This document shows positions 1 to 8,959 of a DNA stretch of 64,000 nt, piece by piece. The stretch is from contig NZ_BCQW01000002.1 in NCBI RefSeq assembly GCF_001552275.1, forward strand, positions 1 through 64,000. Reading direction: 5' to 3'. Under the pieces are notes generated by a model. It had not been told where the DNA came from. It saw only the letters and a list, made by a program, of their open reading frames with translations, and did no database searches. The position numbers and the translations under genes were made by a program. Positions within the stretch are counted from its first letter, which is position 1. The number at the start of each line of letters is the position of its first letter. Origin of the DNA: Amphibacillus sediminis NBRC 103570 (lineage in GTDB: Bacteria; Bacillota; Bacilli; Bacillales; Amphibacillaceae).

Positions 1-90
1 AGAATCGATGATCTTTTTATTGCTCGGTTTCAAGCACTAGCTTTTCTTACTTTTTGATACTGGTTGATTGATTCAGTTTTCAAAGATCAA
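1..90 (-). other. rRNA operon leader or spacer (boxA-like), running off the left edge
   Basis: Read on the minus strand, the segment just after tRNA-Ile carries TGATCTTTGAAAACTGA. This resembles the boxA/antitermination and processing segment that precedes 16S or 23S rRNA in Bacillaceae. It implies that the tRNAs at 95-375 are cotranscribed with an rRNA operon whose rRNA genes lie beyond base 1. No mature rRNA sequence is in the window. Confidence 0.55.
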
Positions 91-94
91 ATTA

Positions 95-171
<77 letters not shown>

Positions 172-174
172 AAT

Positions 175-248
175 TGGAGCGGGTGAAGGGAATCGAACCC
201 TCGTCATCAGCTTGGAAGGCTGAGGTTTTACCATTAAACTACACCCGC
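175..248 (-). tRNA. tRNA-Gly (TCC)
   Basis: This is a 74-nt cloverleaf on the minus strand with a GCGGGTG acceptor stem, T-arm GGTTCGATTCC, anticodon TCC and encoded CCA. It sits between tRNA-Arg and tRNA-Ile in one transcription unit. Confidence 0.95.
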
Positions 249-298
249 AAATATTAATACTGACTTACTCTAAATAAGTTATAAATTTCAGGCTAAAA

Positions 299-375
299 TG
301 GCGCGCCCGAGAGGAGTCGAACCCCTAACCTCTTGATCCGTAGTCAAACGCTCTATCCAATTGAGCTACGGGCGC
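299..375 (-). tRNA. tRNA-Arg (ACG)
   Basis: This is a 77-nt cloverleaf on the minus strand with a GCGCCCG acceptor stem, T-arm GGTTCGACTCC and encoded CCA. Its anticodon ACG is normally edited to ICG. It is the first gene after the promoter at 396-425. Confidence 0.95.
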
Positions 376-395
376 CTGTTTCAGCAACGAAATTA

Positions 396-425
396 AATAT
401 AACATGAAATGAGCTACTAAGTCAA
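396..425 (-). promoter_or_regulatory. Sigma-A promoter of the tRNA-Arg-Gly-Ile/rRNA unit
   Basis: On the minus strand TTGACT (425-420) is followed after 18 bp by TATATT (401-396). It lies about 20 bp upstream of tRNA-Arg. A near-consensus -35 fits a stable-RNA promoter. Confidence 0.6.
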
Positions 426-1398
426 CCACTTTTTTTATAATTTGAAATGCATTTTTAAAAAGGTTAGCTCAAGCTCTTTTTACTGTAATATTTATAGAAA
501 TGAATAGGGATCTTGCCTAATGATTTCCTCTTAAATAAGCAATAAACGTCTATTTAAAAAACTTAAGCTAACCTTCCTAATCATCATTTTTTTGCTTTAG
601 TTTCATTTTGTAAGGGTGAACTTACATCACTTAAGATTATCGAACCCGAGCAACAGTCAAACAAAGCGAACAACAAATTGGAACATGCACCTATCCATTG
701 CTTACCCTAGTCAGGTTTTTTCAGTGTTTTGTGATTGTTATTCCACCTGCTCCAATTATATTTATATTATATAGTAGGAAATGGGTGAATCTCATCCTTA
801 TTTATTTTTATCTTTAGCGAGCACTCTGTTAACTGTGTTGAATCCTATAACCTACTCAACAGCTATATGCTCAAGCATAAATCTCCCTTAAACTACGGTA
901 TGGCTCGGCTACATAAACCATCCTCATATAAGGAGTACATTGGCAACACGTGCATCCATTGTTCGTCGTTATCCTAGGTCACTTTGCTCAACCATATAAA
1001 AAACCTTAGTTAAATCTCTTACCCTGCATACTTGCTACTTTAATATTAGCAAGTGCGACTTTCGCGAACCCATTATCCCAGACTGAACTATCCAGTTTCC
1101 TTCCCATTTGACCAGCAAAATCCCTACTTTTTTGAACCAGTTACTTCTATATTAATGAACATAAGAGCTACAGATGGATGAATGTATGGATTTCTCGTTT
1201 ATTGATTCACATTCTTTCAATAATTATTCATCTAATTCAATATTTTAAGTATGACTAAAAAATTAAATAATCTAAAACTGAACAACCATAGCGCTTGTTT
1301 TATTTTAATGGAATGCCTATATTCCCAAGATCATAAGCAAAGTATGTTTAGTCTGCATTCAGCATTCGGTTGAAATAGAACATATACCTTCGCAGCAT
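426..1398. other. 973-bp stretch with no recognisable gene
   Basis: The segment is AT-rich, with no convincing ribosome-binding site plus open frame, no tRNA and no clear hairpin terminator on either strand. It lies between the stable-RNA promoter and the first family A repeat. It may be decayed coding DNA, but I cannot identify a source gene. Confidence 0.5.
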
Positions 1399-1636
1399 AA
1401 AGTGAAACCTCGTTCAGTGGGGGGGCGCTTTCTGTGCTAGTGCAGACGTTGCGACACGATGTCGCGAACTAGTCAGCCTCCTCCATCCCCACTGATTGAA
1501 CCAATTGGGCCATTACTGGCTGTTGGATCTCCCACTTAGACAAGACGTGTCCCCTTATTTCTTGTAGTGGGAGGCTTACAAAAGCCCTTCGATGGGGCGA
1601 GTAGTCGCAGCCCCAGCCAGTTACACTACCATAATC
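1399..1636 (+). repeat. Family A interspersed repeat, copy 1
   Basis: This is one of nine copies of a roughly 245-bp unit. It starts AAAGTGAAAC.TCGTTCAGTGGGG and ends with a TTACACT-type right end. It keeps the hairpin CTCCCACTT...AGTGGGAG and the GATGGGGCGAGTA segment. The copy is slightly diverged: the inner part of the first stem is shortened and the last bases read ACTACCATAA. It ends about 32 bp before the -35 box of the L11 paralogue. Confidence 0.9.
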
Positions 1637-1667
1637 AATTGAAATAAAAAGTGGCTAACTTTAAGAC

Positions 1668-1698
1668 TTGACCTTCTCGTTACGTAAACCTGTAACAT
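1668..1698 (+). promoter_or_regulatory. MerR-type promoter/operator of the L11 paralogue
   Basis: TTGACC (1668-1673), a 19-bp spacer and TAACAT (1693-1698). The spacer contains CGTTACGTAAA. A 19-bp spacer is the hallmark of promoters remodelled by MerR-family activators. The promoter at 2234-2264 has the same spacer length and the same core at nearly the same position, so one regulator probably controls both genes. Confidence 0.7.
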
Positions 1699-1727
1699 AA
1701 GGAATTGGGTTGGAGGAGGTGATAAAT

Positions 1728-2156
1728 ATGGCCAATAAAAGAAATGTTATTACAACTAGAATTTTAAATTTACCAGCAGGTGAAATTAATCCGGCTATAA
1801 TAGGAAAGGATTTAGCTCCTACGGGTATCAATTTAGTTAAATTCGTAAATCAATATAACGACATGACCAAAACTGAAATCGGCAATATTATCCCAGCTAA
1901 AGTTACGGTTTACGATGATCAAAGCTTTGTCATTAACTTAAAAACACCCCCTACAGCTTTTTTAATTAAGAAAGCAGCTGGGATTAAAAAAGGTGCACAG
2001 AAGAGTGGGCATGAGATCGTTGGTTCGATTACACGTAAAGATTTAGAAAAAATTGCCCAGACTAAACTACCCGATCTAAATACGACCAATCTTACTGGAG
2101 CAATGCGAATGATTGAAGGTACAGCACGTAATATGGGGGTTAGCATTGTTGATTAG
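1728..2156 (+). CDS. Divergent second ribosomal protein L11 (candidate thiopeptide-insensitive paralogue)
   Basis: This 142-residue protein has the length and domain order of L11: an N-terminal domain (about 1-70) and a C-terminal 23S-rRNA-binding domain (about 75-142) with KTPPTAFLIKKAAGI and GAMRMIEGTARNMG. The normally invariant N-terminal segment PAPPVGPALGQ is replaced: the sequence reads NPAIIGKDLAPTG, one residue shorter, and lacks the prolines (Pro22/23/26) whose mutation gives thiostrepton and micrococcin resistance. I chose ATG 1728 because GGAGGAGGTG lies 8 nt upstream; TTG 1710 overlaps that site. The housekeeping rplK normally sits with nusG and rplA and is not in this window. 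Thiocillin producers carry extra L11 copies as immunity factors. A resistance role here is inference. Confidence 0.88.
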   Translation: MANKRNVITTRILNLPAGEINPAIIGKDLAPTGINLVKFVNQYNDMTKTEIGNIIPAKVTVYDDQSFVINLKTPPTAFLIKKAAGIKKGAQKSGHEIVGSITRKDLEKIAQTKLPDLNTTNLTGAMRMIEGTARNMGVSIVD

Positions 2157-2233
2157 GCATAATCAGATGCTGATTGCAAAGCCCCTAAACGGATATTTTT
2201 TTGAACAATAATTAATCATTTTTTTCAAACGTA

Positions 2234-2264
2234 TTGACATTGACGTTACGTAAAGGTTTATCAT
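2234..2264 (+). promoter_or_regulatory. MerR-type promoter/operator of the TipA-like regulator
   Basis: TTGACA (2234-2239), a 19-bp spacer and TATCAT (2259-2264). The spacer holds GACGTTACGTAAA, sharing CGTTACGTAAA with the L11-paralogue promoter. This suggests autoregulation by the encoded MerR-family protein. Confidence 0.72.
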
Positions 2265-2284
2265 CAGATTAGGAGGTGGTTACA

Positions 2285-3043
2285 TTGGAATACACCATTA
2301 AGAAAATAGCATGCATGTCTGGTGTGAGCACACGCACGCTCCGCTATTATGATGATATTGATCTGCTAAAGCCAGCTAGAATTAACTCATCTGGATATCG
2401 AATTTATGGAGAGAAAGAAATTGATCGGCTCCAATTGATCCTATTTTATCGAAAATTGGATCTAAAACTTGAAGAAATCCGGAATATCTTAAATGATCCG
2501 AATTATTCTATCCAGTCTGCACTAGCTGACCATTACCAACAGCTTCTATTAAAAAAGGCTGAAATTGATCATTTACTGGCTACAGTCAAAATGACAATGC
2601 GTTACCACAAAGGAGAGATTGAAATGAAAAATCATGATAAATTTGAAGTATTTAAGCAGGCAAAGCTTGCAGAAAATGAAATGAACTACGGCAAAGAAAT
2701 AAGAGAAAAATATAGCGATGAGGTTATTGATGCAAGTAACCAAAAGTGGTCTAGCCTAACTAAAAAGCAATTTGAGCAAATGGGGAAAATAGAACAAGAG
2801 CTAATCGAAAACTTAAAGCAAGTGGCTAAAACAGGTGATCTTTCTTCACCAGATGCCGAAGCAGCCTACAACAACCATAAAACTTGGTTATCCTTTAGCT
2901 GGCCATCCTACAATGCTGAAGCTCATAAAGGGCTTGGTGACATGTATGTTGCTGATCAAAGATTTGCCCAGTACTATGATCAAAAGGCTGACCAAAAAGT
3001 CACATCATTGCTACGTGATATTATCTATCGCTATGCAAAATAA
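2285..3043 (+). CDS. TipA/Mta-like MerR-family regulator with C-terminal TipAS drug-binding domain
   Basis: The protein has about 252 residues. An N-terminal MerR winged helix-turn-helix (about 1-70, STRTLRYYDDIDLLKP, GYRIYGEKEIDRLQ) is followed by a dimerisation helix (about 75-115). The C-terminal TipAS domain (about 130-252) has the family's NHKTWLSFSWPSYNAEAHKGL and YVADQRFAQYYD segments. In Streptomyces lividans TipAL this domain captures thiopeptides and switches on transcription; in B. subtilis Mta it controls drug pumps. I prefer TTG 2285, 5-8 nt after AGGAGGTGG; GTG 2276 lies inside that site. It is co-oriented with the L11 paralogue, 119 bp downstream, behind its own MerR-type promoter. 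The ligand is inferred from family and context. Confidence 0.88.
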   Translation: MEYTIKKIACMSGVSTRTLRYYDDIDLLKPARINSSGYRIYGEKEIDRLQLILFYRKLDLKLEEIRNILNDPNYSIQSALADHYQQLLLKKAEIDHLLATVKMTMRYHKGEIEMKNHDKFEVFKQAKLAENEMNYGKEIREKYSDEVIDASNQKWSSLTKKQFEQMGKIEQELIENLKQVAKTGDLSSPDAEAAYNNHKTWLSFSWPSYNAEAHKGLGDMYVADQRFAQYYDQKADQKVTSLLRDIIYRYAK

Positions 3044-3047
3044 GTAA

Positions 3048-3079
3048 AGGTGGTAATGCTAATTATCGCATTGCCACCT
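3048..3079 (+). terminator. Intrinsic terminator after the TipA-like gene
   Basis: AGGTGGTAATGC pairs with GCATTGCCACCT across an 8-nt loop, starting 4 nt after the stop codon and followed by a T-rich tract. Confidence 0.7.
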
Positions 3080-3117
3080 ATTTATGATTTTTGTTAGGAA
3101 AATACGATTAGAATTTT

Positions 3118-3882
3118 TTAAAATCCCATCTTGGTGAGCCAATTGACGAGTAGCTGCTCGCGTGCTCTTACATCATCTCCTTGTCGATACTTCCCAAGCA
3201 CTTTTTCTCCCTTAATTGCTCCATCAGCCATATAAAGGACACGTTCACTTCTTGCAGCAACTTTAGCATCATGTGTGACAAGTAGGATAGTTGTTCCATT
3301 CAAGTTAAGATCAACCAAAATATTCATAACATCATCCGTCGCTTTAGAATTTAAAGCACCAGTTGGCTCATCACCAAATAGGATCTCTGGATCATTAATT
3401 AGGGCTCGACAAATAGCCACTCGCTGTAGCTGGCCTCCAGAGGCTTGATCAATTTCATGTTCCTTTAACTGCCTTATCCCTGTTTCGCTCATTAATGCTA
3501 ATGCTCGATTTACAATCACTTGGCGTGACTCACGCTTTGCCATAAACCCAGGTAAGATAATATTATCCAATATATTTAGATTTTTTAATAATTGACTTTG
3601 CTGAAAAACAAATCCCATATAATTCAGTCGGATAGCTGATAAGTGGTCTTCTGTCATTTTTGAAATCTTTTTTCCCAAAAAGTATACATCTCCAGATGTC
3701 GGTTTATCCATTCCACTAATACTATATAGTAAAGTTGTTTTTCCAGATCCCGATGGTCCCATAATTGTGACAAATTCCCCTTGCTCTATCGAAAGATCAA
3801 TATGTTTTAAAATCTGACTACTGTTATTTTTATCCAAATGAACAACCTTGGTTAATTGTTTCACTTCTAATATCTTCTTCAT
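3118..3882 (-). CDS. ABC transporter ATP-binding subunit (MacB/LolD type)
   Basis: The protein has 254 residues, with Walker A GPSGSGKTT (about 43-51), Q-loop VFQQSQ, a signature read as ASGGQLQRV, Walker B ILFGDEP and the switch histidine in LLVTHD. Such ATPases energise FtsX-type permeases that export peptides or antibiotics, or act as mechanotransmitters. The partner permease lies 9 nt upstream in the same operon. The C-terminal tail (about 225-254) extends beyond the usual 225-230 residues. It is the last gene of a tetR-MFS-ftsX-ABC operon that converges on the TipA-like gene. The substrate is unknown. Confidence 0.9.
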   Translation of the reverse strand: MKKILEVKQLTKVVHLDKNNSSQILKHIDLSIEQGEFVTIMGPSGSGKTTLLYSISGMDKPTSGDVYFLGKKISKMTEDHLSAIRLNYMGFVFQQSQLLKNLNILDNIILPGFMAKRESRQVIVNRALALMSETGIRQLKEHEIDQASGGQLQRVAICRALINDPEILFGDEPTGALNSKATDDVMNILVDLNLNGTTILLVTHDAKVAARSERVLYMADGAIKGEKVLGKYRQGDDVRAREQLLVNWLTKMGF

Positions 3883-3891
3883 TAGCTGACC

Positions 3892-6228
3892 TCACTCTTC
3901 TCTCAATGGCATAAGATTACGTTTTGGGATGGATTGACTACACCATATTATAGTTATACTTACAGTTAAGATAAGACTGACAGGATAAACAAACCAACTA
4001 ACAAATGGATCAATAATAAATTCCATCTTTGAAATACCTGTGATCAAAGCAACGGCGAGTTCTTGACCTAACGTCATTGCAGATAACACCCCCAATACTG
4101 TTCCAAGCAACAAAACCGTTAAGATTCGAGTTAAATATTGAACCTGAATATTCCGATAGGGGATACCAAGATGGTGCATAATACCAATTTGCTTAGACTC
4201 CTTTGCTAGGAGCATCTTACAAAACATTGCTGTAATTAGTACCGCGATAATAATGGCCAGCCCAAATGCAAGCTTAACAATCAACGCTAATTGATCGACT
4301 AAGCCACCTAATGTTTGGCTCAAGTATTCATCCATTTCTGTCACCTTGACCTCAGGAAATTCACGATTGTATTCCATTGTTTTATCAGCTACGGATATAC
4401 CAGAAGCCAGTTCAATATTAATCACATACCAGAGAATATCCTCCTTCTGATAAGGTAATTGTGCCTTCGCTGTGCGACCGCCATTTGTTATATCCTGGTA
4501 AATCCCACTAATTGACAGTGTGTAACTCCGATCATCATTAGTCAATAAGGTAACCTCATCGCCTACTTTTTTGTCAAGCTCTTCAGCATATAAACTAGAG
4601 ATGGCCATTTGATCCACTGAATCAGGCGCTGTTCCATTTAAATATTCAAGTGGAAAGATAGAAAAGTCACCTGACTCTATCTTTATCGTTTCGTGTAGGC
4701 CGTCTGCATTTTCTAGCCTATAAGCGGCTGTTACTAAACCAGTGTGATTAACAATATCCTGATCCTCAATTAAATATTGATTGATTTGTCTATATACCGA
4801 GTCCATATCCTGTCTGTGCTGAATATCGATTCGAATATCACTCCGTCCCGCTCCCATATAAGTAATAAATTCTGGAGATGTAAGGGTATTGAGGAGGTTA
4901 AATGGCATATTCATTAGACCTACGCAAACTAAAAAAATAACAGATAATGTCCCATATAAACTAAACTGGCTAAAGACTGCTTTTAATCCGAGAAAAATAT
5001 TAGGGTTTCCTACAAAACAACGACTAAGTTTGAACCCTCTTGATCGATACTTATTGCCATTGATCATCATTTGTCTAAGCGCATCAATGGGCGATATTTT
5101 GCTTATTTTACGTAAGACAACCTGACAAAACAGCAGAATGATCCCAAATACAAATAGTGCCCCTAGAAAGGGAATGATGTTAGACCAAATGGTTAAATTT
5201 GAACTTCCCAGATAAAGTGAGATATTAGCAGTAAAGACATGACCAATAAACAGTGAGATCAAATAACCACATACAGAAGCAGTGAAACTTATGATTATAT
5301 ATTTAGCAAGATATAAACGTTTAATCTCTCTCTTGCTAATGCCAATCGCCTTCATCACACCGATCTCACGATAGTCTTCTTCAATCGTTGCTATCAAGGT
5401 GAGCCGTATACAAAGTAACGCAATTGCCAATAGCAACACACTAATTAACATAATGACCGCAACAACCACACCATCTGTTAAAGCATTTAAAACCCGATAA
5501 AACGTATAATTAATCGCTGTCCCCTGTTGGGGGAGAGAGCTTGACTGGTACAAAGCTTCAAATTCATTCACATCATTCACATCGTGTAATAGAAACTCAA
5601 TTAAATATTCCTCTTCACTACAGTGATTCTGCAATGTCATCCAATCATTGTCATTGACAACAAAACGTTTTGACGTAACAATAGCTGGGTTCATTTGTGC
5701 ATCACGGACAAAGGCTGTTATGGTAAATTCCATATTAAGATTATTTTTCACAATTTGAACTTTGTCTCCTAATTCTAAGCCGTACTCCTTCATGTGATAG
5801 ATCGGTACTCCAATCTCACCATCATTGACATCGATCTTATGATTATTGGTATCTAGCAAAAAATCAAACTCCTGATTTTGTTTGACGAAGCTATTTTCAA
5901 TAATACTGTTCGCTTCAGAGTTTTCATTATCTCCCAGATAGAGGTAGGCACCGTTAATACCCAGCATTGTCACAGTTTGTTGGTTTCTAACTAATGGATT
6001 TTCTTCCGTAAAAGTATCTATCTCCGCTTGGTTAAGATCACCTGCGTACATTTGAACATAGTGTGGTGCTTTTGCTGCAATGAACAAGTTATCCATTGAG
6101 CTAAACAAGGTGACCATAATCTGGGTCGCCCCTGACACCAACAGAGTAGCAAGTAAAATAAATACAAAAAGAGTGGTTATAATCACTTTATTCCGCCTGA
6201 GGTCTTTTACTAATATTTTTCTTTTCAT
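3892..6228 (-). CDS. FtsX-like ABC permease, double-domain
   Basis: This 778-residue membrane protein has two FtsX modules. TM1 (about 17-36) is followed by a long extracytoplasmic region (37-250) and three TMs (about 255-380). The second half repeats the plan with a TM near 415-440, an extracytoplasmic region and three C-terminal TMs. MKAIGISKREIKRLY and MHHLGIPYRNIQVQY mark the cytoplasmic turn of each FtsX domain. It pairs with the ATPase 9 nt downstream. Its ATG directly follows the MFS stop codon, so it is translationally linked to that gene. Proteins of this layout often export or resist antimicrobial peptides. The substrate cannot be read from sequence. Confidence 0.88.
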   Translation of the reverse strand: MKRKILVKDLRRNKVIITTLFVFILLATLLVSGATQIMVTLFSSMDNLFIAAKAPHYVQMYAGDLNQAEIDTFTEENPLVRNQQTVTMLGINGAYLYLGDNENSEANSIIENSFVKQNQEFDFLLDTNNHKIDVNDGEIGVPIYHMKEYGLELGDKVQIVKNNLNMEFTITAFVRDAQMNPAIVTSKRFVVNDNDWMTLQNHCSEEEYLIEFLLHDVNDVNEFEALYQSSSLPQQGTAINYTFYRVLNALTDGVVVAVIMLISVLLLAIALLCIRLTLIATIEEDYREIGVMKAIGISKREIKRLYLAKYIIISFTASVCGYLISLFIGHVFTANISLYLGSSNLTIWSNIIPFLGALFVFGIILLFCQVVLRKISKISPIDALRQMMINGNKYRSRGFKLSRCFVGNPNIFLGLKAVFSQFSLYGTLSVIFLVCVGLMNMPFNLLNTLTSPEFITYMGAGRSDIRIDIQHRQDMDSVYRQINQYLIEDQDIVNHTGLVTAAYRLENADGLHETIKIESGDFSIFPLEYLNGTAPDSVDQMAISSLYAEELDKKVGDEVTLLTNDDRSYTLSISGIYQDITNGGRTAKAQLPYQKEDILWYVINIELASGISVADKTMEYNREFPEVKVTEMDEYLSQTLGGLVDQLALIVKLAFGLAIIIAVLITAMFCKMLLAKESKQIGIMHHLGIPYRNIQVQYLTRILTVLLLGTVLGVLSAMTLGQELAVALITGISKMEFIIDPFVSWFVYPVSLILTVSITIIWCSQSIPKRNLMPLREE

Positions 6229-7489
6229 CTATACGATGGCCTCGTTTCTCATCATTCTATAAGTTAACAGTGTCAATCCTAGCATTACGATACTAACGAA
6301 AAGCGTCGGTAAATATACATAACCACTGAATGATTCAAAAGCTAAGCCATAGATAATCTGTCCAATCGGTGCCATACATTGTGACGCTGCAGTTATAATG
6401 GCCATGACCTTACCTAAGTTCTCATTAGGTGTCTTTTTCTGAACTTTAGTAATAACGAAAATAGAGGCTATTGTCATGATCATGGCAATGAGAACAGTAG
6501 ATATGATAAATAAAATAAATGAAGGATAGTAGCCCAAGTTCAACATTATCGGAGTTACTGAAAGTGCGGTGGGCAACACAAGTACCGCAATGATAAGCAA
6601 CCAGTAATGGAGTGTACTGACTTGGATTTTCTTAGCAAAAAAACCAACAGATAATGCTCCAATAATCGTCGCTACATTAATTAATCCCATGCCTATACCA
6701 TACATTGTATTGCCACTGCCCATAGTCAATCTAAGGACGATAGGACCTCCTTCAATAAAGTAAGGTGTTAAAAATAAATTAAGTAAGGCAGCAAGGACCA
6801 TTGATTTCATAATAAACGGCTGCTTTACCACATAAGTAAAGCCATCTTTTAAGTCGCGCGTAATCATAAGAGCAATATAGCCCGATTGTTTACGTTTCTC
6901 AAACGGAATCTCGATAAACATTTCCATAATAGCGGAGAATATAAAAGTAAAAAAGCTAAGGACCACTAAAAGACGAAGACCTATTACACCATACAGTAAT
7001 CCACCTATAAACTGGAGCAATCACTGCTGAGAGTGCTTGGATTGCTTGGATCAAGCCATTAGCCCCTTCTAGCTTTTCTTTCTCTACTAACAGTGGAATA
7101 CTTGCCGTTACAGCTGGAGTGTACATCGCACTTATGATAGAAAAGATAATCATGATCACAGCAATAAGTAATACAGAAGTGTAACCGCTAAGCATGAACA
7201 AAATATAAATAAGTATGACTGCACCTGATGCAAAATCGAAGTTAACCATAAGATTACGTCGATTAAATCTGTCAGCCAATACTCCTCCAAGCGGGGCTAG
7301 TAATAATGGTATATTCGACATGGCATAAAGACTCGCATAAATATCGGCACGACCAGTAAGATCAAGCACATATAACGATAAAGCAAAGCGCAGTAATACT
7401 GAGCCAAGTACTGAAATAATCTGACCCGCTACCATTAATCTAAAATTTTTGGGTGAAGAATTAACCTTTAAGAATTGATTGCTCTCCAT
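6229..7489 (-). pseudogene. MFS efflux transporter (MefA/MFS_3-like), frameshifted
   Basis: The N-terminal 150 or so residues (from ATG 7489, SD GGAGGGG) and the remaining 250 residues lie in two frames. In the first frame the protein reads IAPV and then turns to unrelated residues, while the second frame continues IGGLLYGVIGLRLL. One extra base in the AAA run at about 7009-7011 (plus strand) explains the break. Joined, the product would be a 12-TM permease of about 418 residues with the motif GGVLADRFNRR, resembling macrolide/drug exporters. Both halves are otherwise intact, so the lesion is recent or a sequencing error. It lies between tetR and ftsX in one operon. Confidence 0.85.
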
Positions 7490-7505
7490 CTTATTCCCCT
7501 CCTGT

Positions 7506-8136
7506 TCAGCTATCTAGAATGTCATAAATAAAATTAAAGCTTCCTTTCTTGGCACCAAGTAGACGCTCAGCCGATTGAACGAAACCTACTAACCGTTGAA
7601 CGCGTTCTTCTAACGGCCAATCAAAAATAGCCTCATCAAACAGCATTTGCCTGAAATAAGTAACATATCCATAACCGTTCTCGGGTTGTTGGTGTGAAAA
7701 TCCCCATTATCAATTCCTTGGATAATTACTTCAGTTATAACAGGTGATAACCTTTGAATAGATTGCACAATTGTTTTGACATGCATGGCGAGATTTTCTG
7801 GTTCGTGTGCAACCTTTATCATGCTCTCCTTGCTATCTCCTACTTCCGGACGTTGTGCTAGCAATATTTTTGCTATTTTCTCAATCGGGCTTATTGTCTG
7901 ATCCTCGACAATTGCTCTTGCCCTCACAAGATCTTGATCAATAATTCGCTCGATCATCGCATCAAGAATATCATCCTTTGACTTAAAATAGTGATAGAAG
8001 GTCCCTTTGGCAATCCCAACAGCTTGACGAATATCATTAATGGTCGTCTGATTAAATCCTTTCGTGATAAATAGTCGCTCAGCAGTATCAAGTAATTCTT
8101 TTCTTCGTACGTCATGTTCTTTTACGACACGCATCT
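7506..8136 (-). pseudogene. TetR-family repressor of the efflux operon, frameshifted near its C-terminus
   Basis: The helix-turn-helix is intact (about residues 25-50, TTINDIRQAVGIAKGTFYHYFKSK), followed by a ligand-binding domain. The frame is lost after LLISG at about 7650. In another frame the protein continues QMLFDEAIFDWPLEERVQRL and ends DILDS at 7506. A one-base indel restores a protein of about 210 residues. I chose ATG 8136, 7 nt after AAGGAG; an ATG 6 bases earlier is too close to that site and longer versions run through the operator. The stop lies 17 bp before the MFS start. It probably represses its own operon through the palindrome at 8169-8185. Confidence 0.8.
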
Positions 8137-8168
8137 TCATTCTCCTTATTTCAGTCTTTCTTACACTG

Positions 8169-8185
8169 ACTGACCGACGGTCAGT
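8169..8185. promoter_or_regulatory. TetR operator, perfect 17-bp palindrome
   Basis: ACTGACCG-A-CGGTCAGT has perfect 8-bp arms around one central base. It lies 33 bp upstream of the tetR start, immediately downstream of a minus-strand -10-like TATTAT/TATACT. This placement is typical of autoregulated TetR repressors. Confidence 0.8.
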
Positions 8186-8372
8186 ATAATATAATTCGAA
8201 TTTTATAGCACCATTCACATGTTCACAACATACTTTTAACGCTAATTGATAAATTACATCTGAAGTCTTAGTTTCTAGCCCTTGCACATGCTTATTTTGA
8301 AAATGACATAGAATATATGACAGTGGATGTCAGATTTTTGCTAGTATAATAAAATTAAAGGAGATGAAGATA

Positions 8373-8909
8373 ATGAACCAAAAGCGCAAGATAGTTCTTT
8401 TTATTGCTACAAGCCTAGACGGTTATATTGCGACAAAGAATAACTCACTTGATTGGTTATTCGATGTTGAAGGTGATGGAGATAATGGCTTCTCTGCTTT
8501 TTATCAAACAGTTGATACCATCCTTATGGGGCGAAGAACATACGATTGGATAATGAACCAGGAGCTCGATTCATTTCCTTATGAAGGTAAAGCCTGCTAC
8601 GTCTTTACCCAATCGGTTGTTAACGATACAAAATATGTAAAATTTATCAATGAAGATATGACTGATTTTTTGGACAGGCTAAAAAGCAGGTCCGGAAAAA
8701 ACATATGGATCGCTGGCGGTGGAGGGTTGATCAATTCTATTATTAAGACTAAACAAGTTGATGAAATCATATTAACGATTGCACCAACCATTTTGGGTGG
8801 TGGAATTTCACTGTTTCGAGAGGGCGACTATCACTTGAATTTAGAATTAAAACAAATGAAAAGGTATAATCAATTTGCTGAATTGTATTATATGGTGAAG
8901 GACGTATAA
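8373..8909 (+). CDS. RibD-C/dihydrofolate reductase-like protein (YyaP/YwjB type)
   Basis: The protein has 178 residues and spans one DHFR-fold reductase domain: IATSLDGYIA at the N-terminus, the NADPH-binding LMGRRTYDW (about 50-60), IWIAGGGGLINS (about 112-123) and the C-terminal IAPTILGGG segment. Proteins of this family are small NADPH-dependent reductases related to the RibD C-domain. Their substrates are mostly unknown and they are not the essential DHFR. I chose ATG 8373 because AAAGGAG lies just upstream; ATG 8364 directly abuts that site. The gene is transcribed divergently from tetR. Confidence 0.85.
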   Translation: MNQKRKIVLFIATSLDGYIATKNNSLDWLFDVEGDGDNGFSAFYQTVDTILMGRRTYDWIMNQELDSFPYEGKACYVFTQSVVNDTKYVKFINEDMTDFLDRLKSRSGKNIWIAGGGGLINSIIKTKQVDEIILTIAPTILGGGISLFREGDYHLNLELKQMKRYNQFAELYYMVKDV

Positions 8910-8959
8910 CTACAAAATCATATCACAGCTAAGATTGTAGTTATACGATAAATCAAACG

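Noticed and set aside
426-1398. Hidden protein or RNA gene
   Set aside because: I found no open frame with a start signal and no stable fold or tRNA on either strand.
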